Origin: Desulfobulbaceae bacterium | GTDB taxonomy: Bacteria; Desulfobacterota; Desulfobulbia; Desulfobulbales; SURF-16 | Assembly (NCBI GenBank): GCA_020444175.1 | Contig: JAHLLM010000010.1 | Coordinates: 62,001-126,000 of the forward strand | DNA: 64,000 bases | Direction: 5' to 3' | Shown: positions 8,693 through 17,305 of the stretch, one piece after another | How the letters are laid out: the number at the start of each line of letters is the position of its first letter | Numbering within the stretch: the first letter of the stretch is position 1 | The notes under the pieces: generated by a model | Told to the model about the DNA's origin: nothing | The model's database searches: none | The model's input: only the letters and a program-made list of their open reading frames with translations | Program-made: the position numbers and the translations under genes

Positions 8693-9415
8693 TCAGCTGA
8701 TTCTTAAAATCTTGAGAATAATAATGCCCATTTCATAGAGCAGATAGAGAGGCCCTCCCATAAGGAGCATGTTGACAACATCCGGGGTGGGGGTGAGCAG
8801 GGCGGCGACAATACTGATGCCAAGAAGTGCATAACGCCTGCTTTTTTCAAAGGTTGAACGGGGGCAGAGGCCGCTCTTTGAGGCAAACACCATGAAAATC
8901 GGCAGCTCGAAAATAAGGCCGAAGGCAAGAACAAAAATGGTCACAAAGGAAACGAATTTGCCAACTGAGATGATTGATTGAAGCTGTTCTGATTCAAAAC
9001 CAAGCAGAAATTTAACACCAAAGGGCAGGGTGACAAAATAGCAGAAAGCTGTTCCCGAGTAAAAAAGAAGGCAGGTAAAGAAGATGAAACTGGCAAGGGA
9101 CGTTTTCGAAAGTGCGAATGGTTTGGCCATTGCCCGCCAGAAGCAGAAAACGATTGCCGGCATAAAGAGGAAAAGGGTGACAAAAAGAGCGAGCTTTACA
9201 TGGGCCAGGAAGGGTTCGGCTACCGTAAAAAAAGCAAGCTTCTGGTTAAGATGTCCCTGGACAAAGGCAAAGATGGCAGGCGAAACAAAGTAAAATCCAA
9301 GGGTACCCAGGCCAATTCCTGTTCCCAGGAAAAGGATGGTTTTTCTGATTTCAAGAATAAAAGAAAGAAGCCGTTTTCCTGGAGGGGCAGCCTCTGATTC
9401 CAGCAGAGATGTCAT
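8693..9415 (-). CDS. tatC: Twin-arginine translocase subunit TatC
   Basis: Inner-membrane receptor of the Tat pathway, which exports folded proteins carrying an RRxFLK signal. At 240 residues with six predicted membrane segments it has the usual length. The diagnostic features are the first-loop region with FTVAEPFLAHVKLALF, an acidic residue in FGLIFELPIF, and the C-terminal LLTPTPDVVNMLLMGGPLYLLYE. No tatA or tatB gene is next to it, so these must lie elsewhere. A clear Tat substrate, the molybdoenzyme at 42274, is encoded in this same window. Confidence 0.93.
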   Translation of the reverse strand: MTSLLESEAAPPGKRLLSFILEIRKTILFLGTGIGLGTLGFYFVSPAIFAFVQGHLNQKLAFFTVAEPFLAHVKLALFVTLFLFMPAIVFCFWRAMAKPFALSKTSLASFIFFTCLLFYSGTAFCYFVTLPFGVKFLLGFESEQLQSIISVGKFVSFVTIFVLAFGLIFELPIFMVFASKSGLCPRSTFEKSRRYALLGISIVAALLTPTPDVVNMLLMGGPLYLLYEMGIIILKILRIS

Positions 9416-9492
9416 TTTGCAGTTTTGTCGAATTGCTTAACGTTGGGCCGTTGTTACAAAATACGAAGTGTTAAGGTAGAAGATTTAAATCC

Positions 9493-10212
9493 TTATCCGA
9501 AAAATTCGGTAATCAGAAAGTTGACCGCAGAACGAAGTACCTCAATATCGCTTTGTTTCCCATCATTTTTTTTGAAATTTTCCAGGTTGTAAAGCGTTGA
9601 AATATAGAGATCCTGCTGCATGGCATTGGGCCGGAAACCCTGTTTTATCTTTTCGTGCTGCAGAAGAGGGACGAGCAGGTCGTTTGCTTCAAAATAGGGT
9701 CCAAGCCGCTGGTCTTCAATCCAGAGTTTGATCGTTTGTTCTGTATTTTCAGAAAAACCGTCGCAATGTGATTCTGTCAGCAGAACATAAAATGTGTGAT
9801 TGTCGCCCTGCTGGTCCTGCCAGGCTCCCCGGCCAAGGGGATAGGTGCGGCATGGCGCCGGTCTGCCGGCATAGACCAAACAGCCTTTAGGGGACACAAA
9901 AGGACAACTTGCCCTGCCGTCATCCACCATGCCGAGATAGACATTGGGGAAAACATCTTCCTTCTCGCACTCAACGATGGCATAGGCGTCCAGGAACTCC
10001 TGGCTCGAAATGCCCAGGGCCGTTCTCAGTCGCAACACATCATAAGGTGTAAGTGCGAGTTCCAGTTCCCGGCAGCACTCGGTAAAACAGGTGACACCCG
10101 GATGACAGGAAAAGGTAAATTTCTCATCTTCCTGCAGTTTCCGAACGTGCGGCGGAAAGTGCAGCTCGGGTTCGGCTTCATTTTTGGGTGGATGGAGTTT
10201 AGGAATAAACAA
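9493..10212 (-). CDS. YkgJ family cysteine-cluster protein
   Basis: A 239-residue cytoplasmic protein with the YkgJ-type zinc or iron-sulfur site: CHPGVTCFTECC near residues 36-47, then CPFVSPKGCLVYAGRPAPCRTYPLG near 122-146 (quoted in part). Members of this family are widespread and mostly uncharacterised; roles in metal handling or flagellar chaperoning have been proposed for some. The gene lies 19 bp downstream of secDF on the same strand, so it may be read from the same message. I cannot assign a specific function. Confidence 0.8.
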   Translation of the reverse strand: MFIPKLHPPKNEAEPELHFPPHVRKLQEDEKFTFSCHPGVTCFTECCRELELALTPYDVLRLRTALGISSQEFLDAYAIVECEKEDVFPNVYLGMVDDGRASCPFVSPKGCLVYAGRPAPCRTYPLGRGAWQDQQGDNHTFYVLLTESHCDGFSENTEQTIKLWIEDQRLGPYFEANDLLVPLLQHEKIKQGFRPNAMQQDLYISTLYNLENFKKNDGKQSDIEVLRSAVNFLITEFFG

Positions 10213-10231
10213 TATGTTTCACCATGATAAA

Positions 10232-12796
10232 TCAGGCTTCTCGACGCCAGAGATAGAGCACGGGGCTGGCGACAAAAATAGAAGAATAGGTTCCCACCAG
10301 AAGTCCGGTAAGAAGGGCGAATGAAAAATCATGGATAACCGTTCCCCCAAGGACAAAGAGGGAAACCAGTACCAGCGCCGTTGTCATCGATGTAACAACA
10401 GTACGGCTCATTACCTCATTGATGCTCAAGTTAATTAAATGTGAAAAGTCAAGGTTCAAATTCTGCTTGTGCATATTTTCACGGATACGATCAAAGACAA
10501 CAACCGAATCATTGAGCGAGTAACCTGCCAGGGTAAGAAGGGCGGTGACAATGAGCAGGGTAATTTCAATGTTGCATAACCAGCAGATGCCAAGCACGAC
10601 TACAACATCATGAAAAGTTGCAATGGCTGCGGCAACACCGAACCGGAAATCAAAGCGCAGTGCAAGATAACAGATAACGCCGAAAAGTGAAATGACAATG
10701 GCCTGCAGGGCCTTGTTCCTGAGCATTTCACTTACAGAGGAGCCGATCTCGGACTGACTTTCAAGAACGAAATTATACTCCGGCAGATTCTCTGCAAAAA
10801 GGGCGGTAACCATTTCAGAATCCTGGCCAACCACCTCTTCTTCTTTTTTAATTTTTACAATGAGCCGATTTTCATTGGTAACAGGTTGCAGTTCAACGCC
10901 GTCAACATTGTTGTCTGAAAAAACCTTTCGAACTTTTTCAAGCTCATAGGGTTGGGATGCCTGATACTGCAAAATCGATCCACCGGCAAAATCAACGCCG
11001 AGATTACCTTTTCCTCTCAGGAGCTGGGCAAAAGCAATGAGACCCAGCAAAACCAGAACCCCTGAAATAATAAAGGTTATCTTGCGGACTTTCATGTAGT
11101 CAATGTTTGGTTTTTTGAGCAGCGACATAAAGGAAATGGGTTTCAGCATGCGCTTGCTGTACAGAGTATCGTAAACGAGCCTGGTGCAGAAAAGACTGGT
11201 AAACAGGTTAAAGGTAACACCAAGGGAAAGAGTAACGGCAAAGCCTTTGATGGGGCCGGTACCAAAAAGGAAAAGGGCAAGGGCCGTTATCAGCGTTGTT
11301 ACCTGGGAGTCGACAATGGTCCAGAATGCTTTGTCATAACCGCTTTCCACTCCGGATCGAACTGATTTCCCGATATCGAACTCCTCACGCATCCTTTCAA
11401 AAATAAGGACGTTTGAGTCCACCGCCATACCGATTGACAGGATAATACCGGCAATACCGGGCAAGGTGAGCGTTGCCTGCATGGCTGCAAGTCCGGCAAA
11501 AAGAAAGAGTATGTTCAGCACCAGAGCCGCGTTGGCAATAACGCCTGACAGTCGATAATAGACGATCATGAAAAGGATGACCAGAAAGGTTCCCAGCAGG
11601 CCGGAGGAAAGTCCCTTACTGATAGAGTCATGCCCGAGCGAGGCACCAACGGTCAGGTTCTGGATAATGGAAACAGGGGCAGGAAGAGCGCCAACCCGGA
11701 GAATAATTGCCAGATCGGAAGCCTCTTCGTATGTAAAGCTTCCTGAAATCTGGGCACTGCCGCCCAGGATTTTTTCCCGGATAACCGGGGCGGAGCGGAC
11801 AACATCGTCCAATACAATAGCAAGCCGTTTATTGACATTTTTTTCTGTGATCTGGCCAAAAACTTTTCCGCCTCGGCCGGTAAGCTCCAGGCTGACATAG
11901 GGTTCGTTAAAATTGCCTCCCACCCTGACCTGGGCGTTTTTAACCATTTCGCCGGTCATCAGCACCTGATTGTGGAGGAGCAGTGGTGTTTTAATCTCCT
12001 GGCCGGTTTGTTTGTTTATTTCTTTTTCAAAATAGACCTGGGTATCATTGGGCAGAAATCGTTTCAGGGCCATGTTCAGTTTTTCATGGCTTTCGCCATC
12101 TTTCCATTCTCCTGAAGAAATGGCCTGATCTATCAAAGAGGGGAGGTTGATCCCACTGGAATCAACTATCTTGAACTCAAGCTGCGCCGTCTGACCAATG
12201 AGGCTCAAGGCGCGTTTAGGATCTTTTACGCCTGGAAGCTGGACAATGATTTCATCCTTGCCCTGGCGGACGATAACTGGTTCTGAAACACCAAACTGAT
12301 CAATACGATTTCTGATAATTTCAAGTGATTGGTTGACCGCATTTTTGTTGATAAAGGCAACCTGGTCTTCTTTAAGGCTGAGAGTTATGCGTGGAAAAGA
12401 GCCTTCTTCTGCTTTTATCTGGATATCAAGATTGGGGAAATCATCCTCAACGAGTTGTTTGACCGTGTCTACTGAATCGGTATTAGGCAGAGTGAAAATG
12501 ACTTTTTTCGCATCGTTTGAAGCGGTCTGCACAACAGAGATGCGTTGATCTTTCAGATTGCTTTTCAGGTCCTGGGCGGCAAAATCAAGTGAGTTCTCAA
12601 TGGCTTTATCAAGATCAACCTTTAAGACAAGATGCATACCTCCCTGGAGGTCAAGTCCAAGGTGCAAACCTTCCGGGGCCATGTATTTTTTCCACCATTC
12701 CGGGGTGGCGCTATAAAATGAAGGCAAAAGAGTAAGCCCGGAGAAGCCGACAAGTACAAAAAGAAGAAGGAATTTCCATCTGAGTGCTTTATTCAT
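10232..12796 (-). CDS. secDF: Fused protein translocase SecD-SecF
   Basis: An 854-residue single-chain SecDF that uses the proton gradient to help pull secreted proteins out of the Sec channel. SecD half: TM1 at 8-27, GLDLQGGMHLVLKVD, the large periplasmic P1 domain, then GMAVDSNVLIFERMREE in the membrane part. The join lies near residues 535-555. SecF half: DFAGGSILQYQ and LTLAGYSLNDSVVVFDRIREN, with TPTS-type end motifs near the C-terminus. Most Gram-negatives keep secD and secF as separate adjacent genes, so the fusion is notable though known in several lineages. No yajC gene is found upstream. Confidence 0.95.
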   Translation of the reverse strand: MNKALRWKFLLLFVLVGFSGLTLLPSFYSATPEWWKKYMAPEGLHLGLDLQGGMHLVLKVDLDKAIENSLDFAAQDLKSNLKDQRISVVQTASNDAKKVIFTLPNTDSVDTVKQLVEDDFPNLDIQIKAEEGSFPRITLSLKEDQVAFINKNAVNQSLEIIRNRIDQFGVSEPVIVRQGKDEIIVQLPGVKDPKRALSLIGQTAQLEFKIVDSSGINLPSLIDQAISSGEWKDGESHEKLNMALKRFLPNDTQVYFEKEINKQTGQEIKTPLLLHNQVLMTGEMVKNAQVRVGGNFNEPYVSLELTGRGGKVFGQITEKNVNKRLAIVLDDVVRSAPVIREKILGGSAQISGSFTYEEASDLAIILRVGALPAPVSIIQNLTVGASLGHDSISKGLSSGLLGTFLVILFMIVYYRLSGVIANAALVLNILFLFAGLAAMQATLTLPGIAGIILSIGMAVDSNVLIFERMREEFDIGKSVRSGVESGYDKAFWTIVDSQVTTLITALALFLFGTGPIKGFAVTLSLGVTFNLFTSLFCTRLVYDTLYSKRMLKPISFMSLLKKPNIDYMKVRKITFIISGVLVLLGLIAFAQLLRGKGNLGVDFAGGSILQYQASQPYELEKVRKVFSDNNVDGVELQPVTNENRLIVKIKKEEEVVGQDSEMVTALFAENLPEYNFVLESQSEIGSSVSEMLRNKALQAIVISLFGVICYLALRFDFRFGVAAAIATFHDVVVVLGICWLCNIEITLLIVTALLTLAGYSLNDSVVVFDRIRENMHKQNLNLDFSHLINLSINEVMSRTVVTSMTTALVLVSLFVLGGTVIHDFSFALLTGLLVGTYSSIFVASPVLYLWRREA

Positions 12797-12868
12797 TCTA
12801 TGTGATCCTGGAAAAAGTTTTTATTTAATTTTGTGGCGGTCTTGCTTTTATCTGCCCCTTAAGGGTAA

Positions 12869-12936
12869 AAAAATGTCCGTCCGCCGTCAGTCCTGTGTAA
12901 ACTGGTGCTCTTCTACGGGCGGATGGTCAGACATTT
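12869..12936. repeat. Imperfect inverted repeat
   Basis: AAAATGTCCGTCCGCC on the left pairs with GGCGGATGGTCAGACATTTT on the right, with a few bulged bases and a loop of about 30 nt. The right arm shares the GGCGGATGGTCAG core seen in the dispersed repeat family, so this may be a shortened relative. T- and A-runs flank it, so it could also end transcription. Confidence 0.5.
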
Positions 12937-13056
12937 TGTCTTTTTTTACGACGTTATCAATTCTTTTGGGTGAAACTATTCAGGTTTTTTCTGAAAAGAA
13001 TTAAAACAAGAGCGTGATTATACTCCACATGTATCATAAGTCAATCAGGATGAATC

Positions 13057-13160
13057 TTGAAGGTCTCGTAAAAGTCTCCAGGGGAGCAGGAGTAACACGG
13101 TAAATCAACAAGTTAAGAAGCCTGAATCTGATGAAGTCGTATTTTTTACGATTTCCTCAA
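13057..13160 (-). repeat. Decayed copy of the dispersed palindromic repeat
   Basis: It starts TTGAAGGTCTCGTAAAAG and ends TTTTTTACGATTTCCTCAA, the two ends being imperfect inverted repeats like those of the better copies. The internal ATCAACAAGTTA is shared with the copies at 17823 and 27482, but the rest has diverged, hence the lower confidence. Confidence 0.4.
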
Positions 13161-13251
13161 TCTTGCAATTGAGGATTTAAGTTTGACGCATTATGGGTTA
13201 TGTTATGTGTTTGCGCCAAGAAATACAAATTTTTATATAAAAAATTATGAA

Positions 13252-13373
13252 TTGACGGTTTCGTTGAAAAACACTGAAACGCCGCTGGTATGTGTAACTT
13301 GTTGATATTGTGTTAACGGGCGTCCATTTTCAGAGTTTTTTCCCCACATGGGGCATATGTGCGAATCCGTCAT
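13252..13373 (+). repeat. Dispersed palindromic repeat, copy A
   Basis: Begins TTGACGGTTTCGTTGAAAAA and ends near GCGAATCCGTCA. It shares the core GTGTAACTTGTTGATATTG with the copies at 17823-17926 and 27482-27586 (opposite strand) and the tail GCGAATCC with the copy at 61346-61468. It ends only about 20 bp before the hydrolase start at 13392, so it forms most of that gene's upstream region. Confidence 0.8.
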
Positions 13374-13391
13374 GATGCGAGGACAATAAAG

Positions 13392-13976
13392 ATGATCGAT
13401 CAGAAGGAATCTTTCGGTCAATGTAAGATTCATTATATTGAAACAGACAGCCCTGCAGGGCAGGATGTGGTGTTGTTGCACGGCATGAAATTTCAGGCTG
13501 CAACATGGAAGGAACTCGGGACTCTCGCCACCTTGGATGATGCCGGGAAACATGCAATTGCCCTTGATCTGCCTGGTTTTGGCGGATCTCCTGACTGTGA
13601 TGTCAATCCGGATCAGGTACTGGTTGATTTCATCACTCAAAAAAAACTTGAAAAACCGGTTGTAATAGGCCCTTCTATGGGGGGCCGGCTGACTATAGAG
13701 TTCTGTCTTGATCATCCGGAACTTGTAGGGGGACTTGTGCTGGTTGGAGCAGTTGGCGTGCAGGAGAATAAGGCTCGACTGGCCCGGATCAATGTGCCGA
13801 CCCTCATTGTCTGGGGTGGGGAAGACGCCATATCCCCGATTGAAAATGGAAAAACACTGCATGAATTAATTAAAGGTTCAGCATACCATGTTATCAATGG
13901 TGCGCCGCATCCCTGTTATCTTGAGCAGCCGGATGAGTGGCACCGGGTTTTGCTTTCATTTCTGGAGAATATATGA
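13392..13976 (+). CDS. Alpha/beta-fold hydrolase
   Basis: A 194-residue cytoplasmic serine hydrolase. The oxyanion region is VLLHGMKFQAATW, the nucleophile elbow GPSMGG, the acid residue lies in IVWGGEDAISP and the catalytic histidine in GAPHPCYLEQPDEW. It is short for the family because the cap domain is nearly absent, similar to small esterases of the CIB/ABHD14 type. I choose the ATG at 13392 because GCGAGGA sits 8 bp upstream; a longer frame reaches back into the repeat. Its stop overlaps the rsfS start by 4 bp. Substrate unknown. Confidence 0.85.
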   Translation: MIDQKESFGQCKIHYIETDSPAGQDVVLLHGMKFQAATWKELGTLATLDDAGKHAIALDLPGFGGSPDCDVNPDQVLVDFITQKKLEKPVVIGPSMGGRLTIEFCLDHPELVGGLVLVGAVGVQENKARLARINVPTLIVWGGEDAISPIENGKTLHELIKGSAYHVINGAPHPCYLEQPDEWHRVLLSFLENI

Positions 13977-14380
13977 AAAAAATTCATAAAAAATTAGCAG
14001 ACAGGTCAAGTCTTGAACTTGCTCAGATTCTGAGTAACGCGGCTTTGGAGAAAAAGGCTGAAGACCTGATTATCCTCGACGTGAGTAAATTATCATCTTT
14101 TACCGATTATTTTATCATCATGAGCGGTCGTTCAACCCGGCATGTCCAGGGGCTGGCCGATGCTGTAAGCAGCGAGCTGACCAGGAAAAGGATAAAGGAG
14201 AATTCAGTTGAAGGCGTGAAGGATGGGCTCTGGGTTCTTCTTGATTATGGGGATGTCGTTGTCCATATTTTTTACAAGGATGAGAGGACATTCTATGATC
14301 TTGAAGGCCTTTGGCATGACGCGCCACGGATTGCCGTGCAGGAAGAAATACAGGGCCATAAAAAAACAACCTCAGCATAA
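13973..14380 (+). CDS. rsfS: Ribosomal silencing factor RsfS (Iojap/YbeB)
   Basis: A 135-residue protein that binds ribosomal protein uL14 and blocks joining of the subunits when nutrients are scarce. Family signatures are ALEKKAEDLIILDVSKLSSFTDYFIIMSG (quoted in part), STRHVQGLADAVS, and GLWVLLDYGDVVVHIFYKDERTFYDLEGLW (in part). The start at 13973 overlaps the hydrolase stop (ATGA) and has GGAG upstream; a longer reading from 13937 would lie inside the neighbouring gene. rsfS is often next to nadD, which is not the case here. Confidence 0.95.
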   Translation: MKKIHKKLADRSSLELAQILSNAALEKKAEDLIILDVSKLSSFTDYFIIMSGRSTRHVQGLADAVSSELTRKRIKENSVEGVKDGLWVLLDYGDVVVHIFYKDERTFYDLEGLWHDAPRIAVQEEIQGHKKTTSA

Positions 14381-14394
14381 GTGAAGAAACTTTC

Positions 14395-15780
14395 ATGAAA
14401 TATATAAGCACCCGGGGTGGAATAGCCCCAATATCGTTCAAAGAAGCTGTTATGATGGGTCTTGCCACTGATGGCGGACTTCTTCTTCCCGAAAATATGC
14501 CGCAGGTGAGTGACGAAACGATCCAGGCCTGGCGCGGAATGTCCTACCCCGATCTGGCCCATGATGTCATGTCTCTTTTTATTGATGATATTCCGGCTGG
14601 GGATCTGAAAGACTTGGTTGACCGCTCTTATTCCACCTTCACCCATCCTGAAGTTGTTCCTGTAGTGCAGAAGGGTGATGTTTATATTATGGAGCTTTTT
14701 CACGGACCGACTCTGGCATTTAAAGATGTGGCCCTGCAGTTTCTTGGTAATGTTTTTGAATATCTGCTTAAGGAAAGCGGAGAAAAAATGAATATACTGG
14801 GAGCCACTTCCGGTGACACAGGCAGTGCGGCAATATACGGGGTTCGAGGTAAAGACAGGATCAATATTTTTATCATCCACCCGCATAAACGTGTCAGTGC
14901 CATCCAGGAACTCCAGATGACCACCGTTACCGATGATAATGTTTTCAACATGGCAATCCGCGGTACCTTTGACGATGGCCAGGCCATTGTCAAGACCCTT
15001 TTTAACGATATTCCTTTTAAGGAAAAATATCATCTGGGGGCGGTTAACTCAATCAACTGGGCCAGAATTCTCGCCCAGGTTGTCTATTACATCTATTCCG
15101 CCCTCAAGTTGACCCCTGATGACGGAATGGTCGATTTTTCGGTGCCCACGGGTAATTTTGGGGATATTTTTGCAGGATATGTTGCCCGTAAACTGCTTCC
15201 CGGCTCAATTCGGAACCTTGTACTGGCCACCAATGAAAACGATCTCCTGACACGGTTTGTTAACAATGGCGAATATTCACTTGGTAAAGTTGTGCAGACC
15301 ACCAGCCCGTCCATGGATATACAGCTTGCCAGTAATTTTGAACGCTATCTCTACTTCCTGTATGACAGAAATGCGGAGCGTACACGAGGTTCCATGGAGG
15401 AATTTTCCAAGACAGGGAAACTTCTTTTTTCCAAAACAGAGCAGGATAGAATCAGGTCCGAGTTTTCAACCAGGAGTGTTGACCAGAAAGAGACATTGGA
15501 GACGATCAGTGCTTTTTTCAAAGAGACCGGCTATGTGCTTGATCCCCATACTGCTGTTGGCGTCAGCGGTGGATTGGCTCGCCTTGAAAAGGGGATTCCC
15601 ATGATCTGTCTGTCCACTGCCCATCCCTCCAAGTTCGGTGCTGCGGTGGAGGAGGCTATAGGCCGTCCTCCGGAAATGCCGTCCAGTCTGCAGGGGCTTG
15701 AGAATAAAGAAACCCGGTGCAAAGTTCTTGATGCCGATGTGCAACAGATCAAGGAGTTTGTTACCCAGAACGCTCTGTAA
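14395..15780 (+). CDS. thrC: Threonine synthase
   Basis: Makes L-threonine from O-phosphohomoserine with pyridoxal phosphate. The 461-residue length fits the long (E. coli/yeast-like) class. The N-terminal MKYISTRGG, the PLP-lysine site GPTLAFKDVALQFLG (Lys110), GATSGDTGSAAIYG and the phosphate-binding PTGNFGDIFAGYVA are all present. It lies 14 bp after rsfS. Its transcription terminator (16041-16076) is separated from the stop codon by a 143-bp MITE-like insertion. Confidence 0.96.
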   Translation: MKYISTRGGIAPISFKEAVMMGLATDGGLLLPENMPQVSDETIQAWRGMSYPDLAHDVMSLFIDDIPAGDLKDLVDRSYSTFTHPEVVPVVQKGDVYIMELFHGPTLAFKDVALQFLGNVFEYLLKESGEKMNILGATSGDTGSAAIYGVRGKDRINIFIIHPHKRVSAIQELQMTTVTDDNVFNMAIRGTFDDGQAIVKTLFNDIPFKEKYHLGAVNSINWARILAQVVYYIYSALKLTPDDGMVDFSVPTGNFGDIFAGYVARKLLPGSIRNLVLATNENDLLTRFVNNGEYSLGKVVQTTSPSMDIQLASNFERYLYFLYDRNAERTRGSMEEFSKTGKLLFSKTEQDRIRSEFSTRSVDQKETLETISAFFKETGYVLDPHTAVGVSGGLARLEKGIPMICLSTAHPSKFGAAVEEAIGRPPEMPSSLQGLENKETRCKVLDADVQQIKEFVTQNAL

Positions 15781-15889
15781 GGTGTACGTGCGAACCTGAA
15801 TAGTTACGGCCTGGAGTTGAGGCCTATTTCGTGCCTTCGCTGAATAGATATCTTTTTTTCTTAAATTTCGCCGGTAATTTCGTTTTCAT

Positions 15890-16040
15890 AGTTAGTGCCT
15901 GTCCAGAGATGAGGATTTTTGTTCAAGATCAAGAACTGCGAAAAAAATTACCGGAGGCATATATGTGATATTCCGAGAATAATTTTTTGAGTAAGACGCA
16001 GATATTGAGTAAAAAGACCATTTATGGACAGGCACTAGTT
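15890..16040 (+). mobile_element. MITE-like element, copy 1, with AGTT target duplication
   Basis: A 143-bp non-coding element (15894-16036) with inverted ends AGTGCCTGTCCA and TGGACAGGCACT, flanked on both sides by the 4-bp direct repeat AGTT. A second element of exactly the same length, inverted, sits at 27158-27300 with its own 4-bp duplication. The interior contains an AT-rich palindromic region (AAAAAATTACCGG and AATAATTTTTT). It carries no open reading frame, so it must be moved by a transposase encoded elsewhere. Confidence 0.88.
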
Positions 16041-16082
16041 AAGGATGCATGATGTACTGCAACATCATGCATCCTTTTTTTT
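16041..16082 (+). terminator. Strong terminator of the thrC transcript
   Basis: AAGGATGCATGATGT (16041-16055) pairs perfectly with ACATCATGCATCCTT (16062-16076) over a 6-nt loop and runs into eight T residues. The MITE lies directly upstream, so it inserted between thrC and its terminator. Confidence 0.9.
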
Positions 16083-16274
16083 GCTGAGAACTGATTGCAA
16101 AAAAGTTTTTGTTCTATAGAGTAATGAAAGAAACGAAAAAGACTCAGGTCGGTTGTTTTTTGCAAATTGGTTCATGCGCGGGGAACTTTTAAGTGTTTTT
16201 TCCCTCTCATATTTTTAAGTCTCTTTCTTCTACGTGTCCATTCTATGGACACTGGGCCACAGGAGTAATAAAAA

Positions 16275-16733
16275 ATGAAAATGTTACAGATTGCGGCAGT
16301 CACTCTTTTTCTCCTTGTCTCCTCAACCGTTCAGGCTGAGGAAAGATTTAACTACGGCGAGAGCTGGAAAAAGGCGACAGTTCCTCAAAAGATGTTTTTT
16401 CTCAATGGGTACCAGAACGGCTATATTTTCGGTGTTATGAACGCTACCAAGTTTTTTATGCCCACGAATACGGATCAGGAAAAAGAGAAGGCATTTAAAA
16501 AAGCTTCGATGATTTATGGCGACAGGTTGTTTGGCAAGGATATGCTTGCCAATATTGTTTTGCTTATGGACAATCTTTATGCTGATGAGGCGAATAGGTA
16601 CATAGATAAAAGTGTTATGCTTGATCTGGCGATTGAAAAAATTCGTGGTCAGGATATATCAGAGGCTCTCAAACTTCACAGAGAGGCTGCGGAAGGAACG
16701 AGGATGGAAACAGGAAAAGGAGAAAGTAAATGA
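16275..16733 (+). CDS. Periplasmic protein of unknown function
   Basis: 152 residues with a clear signal peptide (cleavage near VQAEE, residue 22). The mature part is mainly helical with aromatic-rich FFLNGYQNGYIFGVMNATKFF and no cysteines or obvious catalytic motif. I do not recognise the family. The stop codon overlaps the start of the Isf-like flavoprotein by 4 bp, so the two are translationally coupled even though this one is exported and the flavoprotein is not. Confidence 0.75.
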   Translation: MKMLQIAAVTLFLLVSSTVQAEERFNYGESWKKATVPQKMFFLNGYQNGYIFGVMNATKFFMPTNTDQEKEKAFKKASMIYGDRLFGKDMLANIVLLMDNLYADEANRYIDKSVMLDLAIEKIRGQDISEALKLHREAAEGTRMETGKGESK

Positions 16734-17305
16734 AAGTGCTTGCGATCAACGGCAGCGCCCGTAAGGGTGGGAATACATCACAGCTGCTGCAGAATGTTCT
16801 CGATGAACTTGATAATGAAGGCATTGAAACGGAATTAATTGAGTTGGCCGGTAAAAGTGTGCCGGGCTGTATTGCCTGTTATAAATGTTTTGAAAAAAAG
16901 AATCAGCGTTGCGCCGTTGATAATGACATTATCAATGAAATGATCGAGAAAATGAGAGAGTCTGACGGCATATTGCTTGGTTCCCCGACATATTTTGCTG
17001 ATGTGTCAGCGTCCATGAAAGGACTTATTGAACGATGCGGTATGGTTTCAAGGGCTAACGGTGATATGTATAAAAGGAAAGTCGGGGCTGCAGTGGTTGC
17101 CGTGCGCAGGGCAGGAGCCTCCCATGTTTTCAGTTCACTCAACAATTTTTTTACCATCGGCCAGATGATTATTGTCGGTTCCTCCTACTGGAATATCGGG
17201 ATCGGGAAAGATCCGGGTGATATTACCAAAGATGAGGAAGGCATCAAAACCATGAAGGATCTGGGACATAATATGGCCTGGTTGCTGAAAAAGATACATG
17301 GGTGA
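16730..17305 (+). CDS. Isf-like NADPH-dependent FMN reductase/iron-sulfur flavoprotein
   Basis: A 191-residue flavodoxin-fold protein. The FMN phosphate loop is NGSARKGGNTSQLL (8-20). A compact cysteine motif C47-x2-C50-x2-C53-x7-C61 matches the 4Fe-4S site of iron-sulfur flavoproteins from anaerobes, and GSPTYFADVSASMKGLIER is the second flavin-binding region. Such proteins pass electrons or reduce oxygen and peroxide in methanogens and clostridia; the true partner here is unknown. It overlaps the gene before by 4 bp and the TerB-like gene after it. Confidence 0.87.
   Translation: MKVLAINGSARKGGNTSQLLQNVLDELDNEGIETELIELAGKSVPGCIACYKCFEKKNQRCAVDNDIINEMIEKMRESDGILLGSPTYFADVSASMKGLIERCGMVSRANGDMYKRKVGAAVVAVRRAGASHVFSSLNNFFTIGQMIIVGSSYWNIGIGKDPGDITKDEEGIKTMKDLGHNMAWLLKKIHG

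Larger units (their letters stand above)
12797..13391. other. Repeat-rich intergenic region upstream of secDF
   Basis: About 595 bp lie between divergent secDF and the alpha/beta hydrolase gene. It holds an imperfect inverted repeat (12869-12936), a decayed copy (13057-13160) and a good copy (13252-13373) of the dispersed palindromic repeat. Between them the sequence is AT-rich (for example 13205-13250). No coding sequence is convincing. Confidence 0.5.
15781..16274. other. Intergenic region with MITE insertion and terminator
   Basis: The 494-bp gap after thrC contains a MITE-like element (15894-16036) and, right beside it, a strong terminator (16041-16082). The stretch 16083-16274 is AT-rich and probably carries the promoter of the gene at 16275, whose start is preceded by a good ACAGGAG site. 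No gene is seen. Confidence 0.6.

Noticed and set aside
13245-13862. Minus-strand 205-codon frame over the alpha/beta hydrolase
   Set aside because: Antisense to a gene with full catalytic motifs and largely composed of repeat sequence at one end.
13942-13959. Sigma-54-like sequence TGGCAC...TTTGCT before rsfS
   Set aside because: The GG and GC elements are 11 instead of 10 nt apart and it lies within the hydrolase coding sequence.
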